DNA from: Hydractinia symbiolongicarpus
Lineage: Eukaryota > Cnidaria > Hydrozoa > Anthoathecata > Hydractiniidae
Direction: 5' to 3'
Length of the DNA: 64,000 nucleotides
Assembly: GCF_029227915.1 (NCBI RefSeq)
Contig: NC_079882.1
Coordinates: forward strand, 26,231,001 to 26,295,000
Under the pieces are notes generated by a model. That model searched no databases. It was not told the origin of the DNA and saw only the letters and a list, made by a program, of their open reading frames with translations. The position numbers were made by a program, and so were the translations under genes. The first letter of the stretch is position 1. Every line of letters starts with the position of its first letter. Shown piece after piece: positions 57,291 to 64,000 of this stretch.

Positions 57291-58266
57291 CAACCGTTAT
57301 TCAGCGTCTTTTCAACCTTAAGAAACAGACAAACTTGACCGAATCAAATCATAATCGCCATTGTGGCTTCAGTTTTATATGTCCATAGTTTACATGTCCA
57401 TGTATCTATTCCCTAGCATGATTCCGACGCTTATATTTGTGTTACGTTATTTGTACATGGTTATTGCGAAAAAGAAATAAAATCATTTCTACGATATGTC
57501 ATTTTTTTATTATAAACATCGGCAGTATATACAACTTCTCCGCTGAAAACTTCCTAAATGAAACTTAACGGAGTTTTATAATACAAAATATAAAAACGAT
57601 ATTTCAAGTATTCACAACTGGTACTATGTGAGAATCTCCAGCGTTCCAACCCAATGCAAAAAATGTAACGCAGCAATGACGAGGTTGTTAAACGTGCAGT
57701 ATTTGCAAATTTATAGCTGCGATTTCATGTGCCAGGCACGCCTCCTGATAAGGCAGCCTGTTAGTATGCTCAAATCACCTAAAGTGTCAAGCAAAACTGT
57801 TGCACCGAAGTCTTTAATCAAGCATTGGTTAGAGAAAAAGTATGTTTTCTTAATGAAGTCAGAGTTGAATACAAGGGTGTTTGTTAAGGATACCAGATGC
57901 GAATAAATACGATCATGATGCTATACTTTATAAAAAGTGTGAAAAGCCACCGTCCTCACCAGGTGCAAGAAGTCCAGGAATCGAGGTTGAAAATTACAAT
58001 AAAAATATAATGAATATTATATTAGCACTGTATTTCCTTAAAAAAAGCACCCACTCATGCATATTCCATACTTTTACTAGTCACAAGTCCGATCTCTAGT
58101 AGAAACACTAAAAATTGTTGAGCTAAAATCACTTTAACATTTTGCCATTCTAATTTTCTGCCACCCAATCAAAATTAATATAAGCTAGAAGAATTTATTA
58201 CGGCGCTTGAAAAATTTATAATCCTCTCTGATATAAAAGTTGTAAATTATTTAAAAATTAATCGAT
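57291..58266. other. Intergenic with a diverged copy of the hairpin repeat
   Basis: At 57726-57830 is a diverged relative of the unit tandemly repeated at 61.9-62.4 kb: GCCAGGCACGCC, then AAGGCAGCCTGTTAG, ATGCTC, GTGTCAAGCA and ACTG-TGCAC in the same order. The ORFs at 57628-58099 (+) cross this repeat and are not supported as genes. Confidence 0.5.
58194..58199 (-). terminator. Polyadenylation signal of the DUF4806-type gene
   Basis: AATAAA on the minus strand, 68 bases after the stop codon at 58267-58269. Confidence 0.6.
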
Positions 58267-61193
58267 TTAATTTTCTTCGGCATTAGTTCTTCCCGCTCCT
58301 CCACATCTATCAGGTGCATATTTAAGGATTGATGCCGTACACGCACGAACTTCTCCTTCTGTCGCATTCTTTTGATGTTTGATAACAGTTTCTACAACGT
58401 AACAAAATTCTTATCACATATTGATGGAGGTAGTTTACAGTACAACAGCTGGACAAATAGATTTCCTCAGATTAATGTGTATTTTTCCCCCTGAACGTCG
58501 ACCCCTCGAAATGGCGGGAAAAACTTAATACAAACTTGTCGGTTTGGATTAGCACTTTAATAAGAGCTATTGTATTTATTTGTACATATTTTAACCGACA
58601 ATAAATAAATTAACAACAACAAACTAAAACGCTTACAAGCACATATATAAATTGAATATTAGGAATAGGATTTTTTTACTAACCGACAACAGCTTTATAT
58701 AAGTTCATCCTTGCAAACCCAACCTTTTCACTTTTTCCCTTCCCTTTCATGTTGAGTGCCGACATTACTTCATTATTCATGATTCTATAATGAAAGTGGA
58801 ATAAAAGTAAAACAATCGACATCGTAAGCGCATTTAATATATAGTTGCGAGTCCATTAGGCTGCGGGGCCGCATTCCGTAAACTATTCATTCAATTAAAT
58901 AATTCTTGGACCTCGTGCACGATTTTTTTATGGAGAAGATGAAACGAAGCATGTGGGCACAACAAAGTGATTTTCCACTACCACTGTAAACTACACAACA
59001 AAGGTTAGTACATTTTAAATTCTCTAAGGGGTACTTATGCTTTGACTCACTTTAACAGAACATTTTTCACATTTTCGCGAATTTTTGAGCCACCAACTCT
59101 TGATAACTGGGATAGCTGTAAAATGAAACATATATCAATAAATATATTTCTAGCTACAGGTGCACACAAACACAAAAGTAGAAAAGTAGTATTTAGCTAG
59201 CTATAGTTGTTTCCAGGAGGGACAACAAAGGCAGTTCTTTAAGCTGTGTTCACACTTCATTAGAAGTGTAAGAATTCTCAGATCCAGGTTAACATTATCA
59301 AATTTTGAAAAAGAAAACAAGGAACTTTTGAGAAAAATGAGTGGCATATTTGGATTTATCAGCAAAAATTATATAACATAGGAAATTTAGAATACCAAGA
59401 GATTATTAGAACAGGATTTATTGTAATTTAAAGTTTTTAAATTTTATAAGAGTTAAAAAATTTCACTGCAGTTAATTTGTGTGGTCATTTCTTCATACAA
59501 CATCAAAAGTTTGGCAGTTGTACTTAGTGTATAAACTTGAAAATTTGCATGTTTCCATAAATTTTGATGCTGAATTTAAATATGTTGGTCATTTTTGTTA
59601 AAAATGATCAGAAAATTCCAAGCATGTTAACCCGGATCCGAGAATAAGTGAACATGCTGTCAGGCTAAATAGTGTGTTTCATGTATCCTTTGGGAAAAAA
59701 TGAATGTAAATGTTTAACTGACCAATCTATCATAGTTTGACTTGTCTTTTAATGTCTCCTTAAACTCTATTAGCTCTTGAACACTCTTTAGCAGTTCAAA
59801 TGGCTCCTGTGGTTGAGCTGTGTCCGGCTCTGCTGCTTTTTCATTTTGTCTTCCCAACAAATTCCTGATATCGGTTAGGAGATACAATACCCTCTTCTGA
59901 AACTCTAAATCATAATTGGATTTTTTATTTACTAAATATATATATACCATGTATTTCAGTGGGATATTTTAAACATATCTATTTTATTGAATCCTGCTTT
60001 GTAATTACAACTTACTTCCTGTCGACATAGGAAAGGGATCGTTTCCAGAACTTCCACCTGCATTCTGTGATCCAGATGGTGTTTGTCTTACTGGACTGAC
60101 ATGCTTCCTCTTTAAACTATTTGGTGGTGTATGTGTTGGTGTTGTGTTTTGATGTTGTATCAATGGTCTGACTTCTGGTGACATGATGGATGAGTCTGTA
60201 AGCACATAAAAAAGGTATTTAATATCAATGTTGTATTAAGGGTATAAAAAAGTGCGAGAATAAAAGCGTGCAAAATAAAAAAGTGTGAAACTTGTTATCC
60301 CATGAAAACACTAAAATCGCACTTCCTAAAAATGTTGCCGATTAACACTAATTAATTCCGCCCTAATCTAAAAAAATTGAGGGACTAAAATTAATCCCAC
60401 ACTTTTTTTATTTTCACACTTTATACCCTTAAGGTATATAATATGCCTTATGTACTAATCTTTGTGCATATTAAATTCCACATATTTGTGCTTAAAGAAT
60501 GTACATGTATATACAAATAAGAAATCTGTTTTGAACATTTTGTAAAAAAATTATGTAAGCACTTACCAGAGTCTTGAGCATCATCTTCTATATGTCGATA
60601 TGTCATTGGTGGTTCACTTGGTATTGGTTTTTCTAAAAGTTTTCATTTTTGCATAAAAAAATCATAGCAACAGTGCTTTTCAAAAATAAATGTTTGAAAA
60701 CTTTGAACATTTCGAAATACACAAAGTAAAAACGTAACAAGCTTTTACGAATTGCATAAAAATTGCATAAAAATTTCTGGAATACAAAATTAATCATACT
60801 TTTTGTAAACAATACATCACAAGACGGCGAGCTTTGTTTTTTTGTGATGACTTCTTCGTCATCCGTTTCTGCCTCCGTGAAATCAAACTCCTCACATAGT
60901 TTTCTATCTGTAAAGATAATATATAATGGTTCTGATACATGATTAGTTTTTTTTAAAGTTGTATTTGACTAATTAATTGAAGTAAAGCCACTTAGCATCG
61001 TACCTCCTGTAATTTTAACTCGGACTAGTGGAAATTTGTGCCATAATGCTGTAGGTTCTTTTAATTCTGCAGCTGCCTTCTCGACATTCAAAAAACTTGG
61101 CCAGTAGACTAAATTATTTTTTATCCAAACTGTTGGTATTGTACCTTCTTCTTCTTGTTTGTTTTCCAACCATATTGCTCGGCTCCAACTCAT
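58267..61193 (-). CDS. DUF4806-type protein, 338 aa
   Basis: Eight minus-strand exons with GT/AG ends and continuous phase: 61193-61004, 60907-60800, 60632-60567, 60195-60016, 59904-59723, 59115-59051, 58784-58684 and 58391-58267. The N-terminus (MSWSRAIWLE, IPTVWIKNNLVYWPSF) is the module often found at the start of DUF4806 proteins. The middle is acidic and then Ser/Pro/Thr-rich with a basic patch (LKRKHVSPVRQTPSG), probably disordered and nuclear. The C-terminal part (FELLKSVQELIEFKETLKD, LSQLSRVGGSKIRENVKNVL, KIMNNEVMSALNMKGKGK, FARMNLYKAVV) fits DUF4806, whose role is unknown; such genes are often multi-copy. The donor after exon 59904-59723 (GTCAGT) is the weakest join. The ATG at 61193 is the first in frame. 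Confidence 0.72.
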
Positions 61194-61894
61194 TTTATTC
61201 AAATATAGCTAATATAAAACAATGGTTACTCAGGGGAATTAAGGATTTAAATATTGACTTAACATGACAAGATCAAATACCGGATTGTAAGACTGTCGAA
61301 TGAGGCATGAAGTTGGCTGATAGAAAATCTCAATCTTTTTCCAGCTCTTTGCAATAATTACAAGTTTAATAACTAAGTTTTAACCTAATTTGTATATATA
61401 CATAATACTAGTGGTGTGTGCAGGTCTCTGGTATAAAGCAAGTAGTGATCACCAAGTTAATTTTCTTATTTTTGTTATAATTTTAGTGTAAGAATTGTAA
61501 TTTATCAAGCAAGCAAGCACTCTATTTTTTAATAGAATTCCACAGGTGCACAAAATGTATTGAAGGAACCTTCAAGCAGACAATACAATCATAAGTTTTC
61601 AATCCTCTACGTTTATTTATCAGCATTTTCACTTCTGCATAGTTATGAATGTCTTTCAAGTACTTAAATGTCACAATTTTTTGCGAATCGATCGAGTTCA
61701 GATATTTCGCGGGATTAAATTTTAGTCAATATGCCTTTTTCATGAAAAGTTGGATTTTTTAAGTCAAAACAAATTAAAAGAATTTACATGGGCTTTGGAA
61801 CAAAACATGCAGCTTTTTAAATATGATGATTTATAACTAAGAATTACTAAATACTTGATATTTAGCTTCAGCTATATATTTTTTTGTCACAATG
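61194..61894. other. Upstream of the DUF4806-type gene, nothing recognised
   Basis: AT-rich DNA that should include the promoter of the minus-strand gene. No TATA box or other element could be singled out. Confidence 0.4.
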
Positions 61895-62391
61895 TTTTCG
61901 AATAGATTGCTATAAATGCTTGCATATGCCAGGCACGCCCTCTTATAAGGCAGCCTGTTAGCATGCTCCAACCACCTGTATGTGTCAAGCATAACTGGTG
62001 CACATGAAAGCAAAATAGCAAAAATTTTAAATGGTTATTGAATCAAAAGTTATATCTTCAAATAGATTGCTATAAGTATGCTTGCATGTGCCAGGCACGC
62101 CCTCTTATAAGGCAGCCTGTCAGCATGCTCCAACCACCTGTATGTGTCAAGCATAACTGGTGCACATGAAAGCAAAATAGCAAAAATTTTAAATGGTTAT
62201 TGAATCAAAAGTTATATCTTCAAATAGATTGCTATAAGTATGCTTGCATGTGCCAGGCACGCCCTCTTATAAGGCAGCCTGTCAGCATGCTCCAACCACC
62301 TGTATGTGTCAAGCATAACTGGTGCACATGAAAGCAAAATAGCAAAAAATTTAAATGGTTATTGAATCAAAAGTTATATCTTAATTAATGT
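61895..62391. repeat. 162-bp tandem triplicate with a conserved hairpin core
   Basis: Three nearly identical units; the core GCCAGGCACGCCCTCTTATA begins at about 61928, 62090 and 62252, exactly 162 bp apart. Each unit has CAGGC-A-C-GCC, a nine-base loop, GGC-A-GCCTG, which can fold into a stem. A diverged copy at 57726-57830 keeps the stem bases while the loop differs (CTCTTATAA versus TCCTGATAA). The rest of the unit is AT-rich. No ORF is kept. Confidence 0.85.
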
Positions 62392-63783
62392 TGTCACATG
62401 ATTTACAAAGAAACAAACAATCTTTCATATTTTTAATGAGTTTTACGTTATCCGTCAAATTAAATTCCCGCCAAAATTAATAAATTTTGTTCTCCGCCAA
62501 ATTTAATTTTTTTTGTTATCTGCCAAATTTTCTTCCCGCCAAAATTTTTGGATTGCAAGTATGTGTAATGTACTGTAAAATAATAAAAAAAGCTGGAAAT
62601 ACAAAATAACAATACCAGGCTGGAACATTAAAAAAGTAAGACCACCTCAGCCTGGGCATTATATCCATTAAATATTTTTTGAGAAATCTAGCTAGCATTG
62701 TTTTTTTAGAGATAAGTCTCTGGAAATAAATTTTTCTTACATTCTGAAGAATCCCCATCTCTCTTGTACTGAAATGTCGACTTGTTGACATGCAGACAAA
62801 TAACATCACTTCGGCAATTTTTTGCCGACATGGAAAAATTTGATTTAAAATAATTTAGGGTCAAACGATTTATTTCTAGAATGTGTCAAATAAATATGCG
62901 TGAAAATTTTAGCTAACTTTTTCTTTCTTTAGATTCTGCTACGAATGCTACCGAAGCAAAGTTTACGAATTAGCATATGCTGTACAGAAATACTTTACTC
63001 ACGTCTGTGGTTCTTCGCCCTTTTCGCCTTGTGAGTTGATACGAACTTCTTAGGGGCTTAGGCGCGAATTTCCTCATCGAAAGTTTCCCGCCAATGACTA
63101 GGAGGGATATTACATGCGACAAAGTAAAGGTTTAAATATGTGAAAGCGAAGTAAATAAACAGTTATTATTGTATTATAAATTATAATTTGACAAAATGGA
63201 TTGTATTTTAAATGTCTCACATCCATAATACAAGTTGAAATATTTGTTTCTCTCAAAATACGAGGACAAAAAACCCCCTGATAAATATTACAAAAAATAA
63301 ATCGAACGTTTGGTACGCTCTGTTGAAAAAAAATCCATTGAATGTTTTGTGTACATTTCATGTTTGTGTTCATTCATTCTCTGATGTTATGTCACAAAAG
63401 TTTTAACATAGCATAAGAGAATGAATGCACATTCGGCTCTTATGTAAAAAAGTACATAGATGCGGCTGTAAAGTTGCAAACAAATGGTAATATTTTGAAG
63501 TAGTAAAACTGCAGTAAAATTAGCGATATATATGAAAAACAACATAACGTCGGCATTAATATATCCAATCGCTGACAAATTACAAAAAAATTAAGTAAAA
63601 CGTGCGTTCTTTATTTCTAGTTTATGACGATCTTTAACAAACACCGAGTACGCTTCGTTATTTTGTTGGACAGTTTGGAACACTTCTATGAACGTCTGTT
63701 TGAGATATAACTTTGCAGGCCAGTGTGAGACGAACTAAAACAAATAAGATTTGAACGGAACAGATTCTCGGTAAAAAGTTAAT
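62392..63783. other. Intergenic, nothing recognised
   Basis: AT-rich DNA. A short run at 62455-62540 repeats 'CCGCCAAA-TTAA' four times in degenerate form. ORFs at 62516-63578 (-) look like noise. Confidence 0.4.
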
Positions 63784-64000
63784 TTGGTGCAACGTTGAAT
63801 AAACGTCGATAAGACGTCGGTTGAATCAACGTTGCGGGTGCGACGTTGAATAAACGTCGATAAGACGTCGGTTGAATCAACGTTGCGGGTGCGACGTTGA
63901 ATAGACGTCGGTTGAATCAACGTTGCGGGAGTGACGTTGAATAAACGTCGATAAGACGTCGGTTGAATCAACGTTGCAGTACGACGTTGAATAAACGTCG
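63784..64000. repeat. 51-bp minisatellite of the AACGTT type, cut by the window end
   Basis: Four to five copies of GACGTTGAATAAACGTCGAT, AAGACGTCGGTTGAATCAAC, GTTGCGGGTGC (51 bp in all), one of them shortened by a 15-17 bp deletion. It is built from the same AACGTT/GACGTC words as the array at 56800-57290. The minus-strand ORF across it, with 17-residue repeats, is an artefact. Confidence 0.9.

Noticed and set aside
63735-63971. 78-codon minus-strand ORF with 17-residue repeats
   Set aside because: Translation of the 51-bp minisatellite, which is divisible by three.

Overview
The window reads as nuclear DNA of a non-bilaterian metazoan, most likely a cnidarian and perhaps a hydrozoan. It is AT-rich, with GT-AG spliced genes of animal type (NUP98-NUP96, PIGN, TMEM272-like, DUF4806) and short introns. 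Repeats of several classes are dense: minisatellites, TA-flanked MITEs, LINE relics, a tRNA-headed SINE and a fresh BEL/Pao LTR retrotransposon. The species call is an inference from protein flavour and repeat types, not from a search.

Layout. (1) Bases 280-19285, + strand: almost all of a NUP98-NUP96 gene. I could chain 36 exons in one consistent reading frame (about 1762 codons); only the 5' end lies outside. Its introns hold a LINE relic, an 840-bp inverted-repeat element, a 2-kb 20-bp minisatellite and a dispersed repeat. (2) 19.5-33.4 kb: mostly repeats, with a hidden minus-strand terminal exon facing NUP98 tail to tail, two unidentified coding-like blocks, a frameshifted TMEM272-like gene, two MITEs, a SINE-like repeat and two LINE relics. 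(3) 33.4-35.5 kb, +: two overlapping ORFs of an unidentified protein with two C-x2-C / H-x2-C-x3-F modules. (4) 36.8-38.0 kb, -: an intact five-exon TMEM272-like gene, paralogue of the broken one. (5) 41.0-46.3 kb, -: a complete five-exon PIGN gene (914 aa), a GPI-anchor ethanolamine phosphate transferase. (6) 48.5-54.95 kb, -: a complete BEL/Pao element with two 205-bp LTRs that look identical, a 5-bp target duplication and an unbroken polyprotein ORF. (7) 56.5-61.2 kb, -: an unidentified terminal exon, an AACGTT-rich array with a perfect 117-bp inverted repeat, and an eight-exon DUF4806-type gene. (8) 61.2-64.0 kb: a 162-bp triplicated repeat with a conserved hairpin, and the start of a 51-bp minisatellite.

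The host genes have unrelated household roles (nuclear pore, GPI-anchor synthesis, membrane proteins) and do not form a pathway. The points most worth a second look are the Thr in place of Ser at the NUP98 self-cleavage site, the young BEL/Pao copy, the two-ORF Cys/His protein, the hidden exons missed by ATG-based ORF calling, and the hairpin repeat at 61.9 kb. All exon joins were made by eye from GT/AG sites and frame; no search or folding was run.
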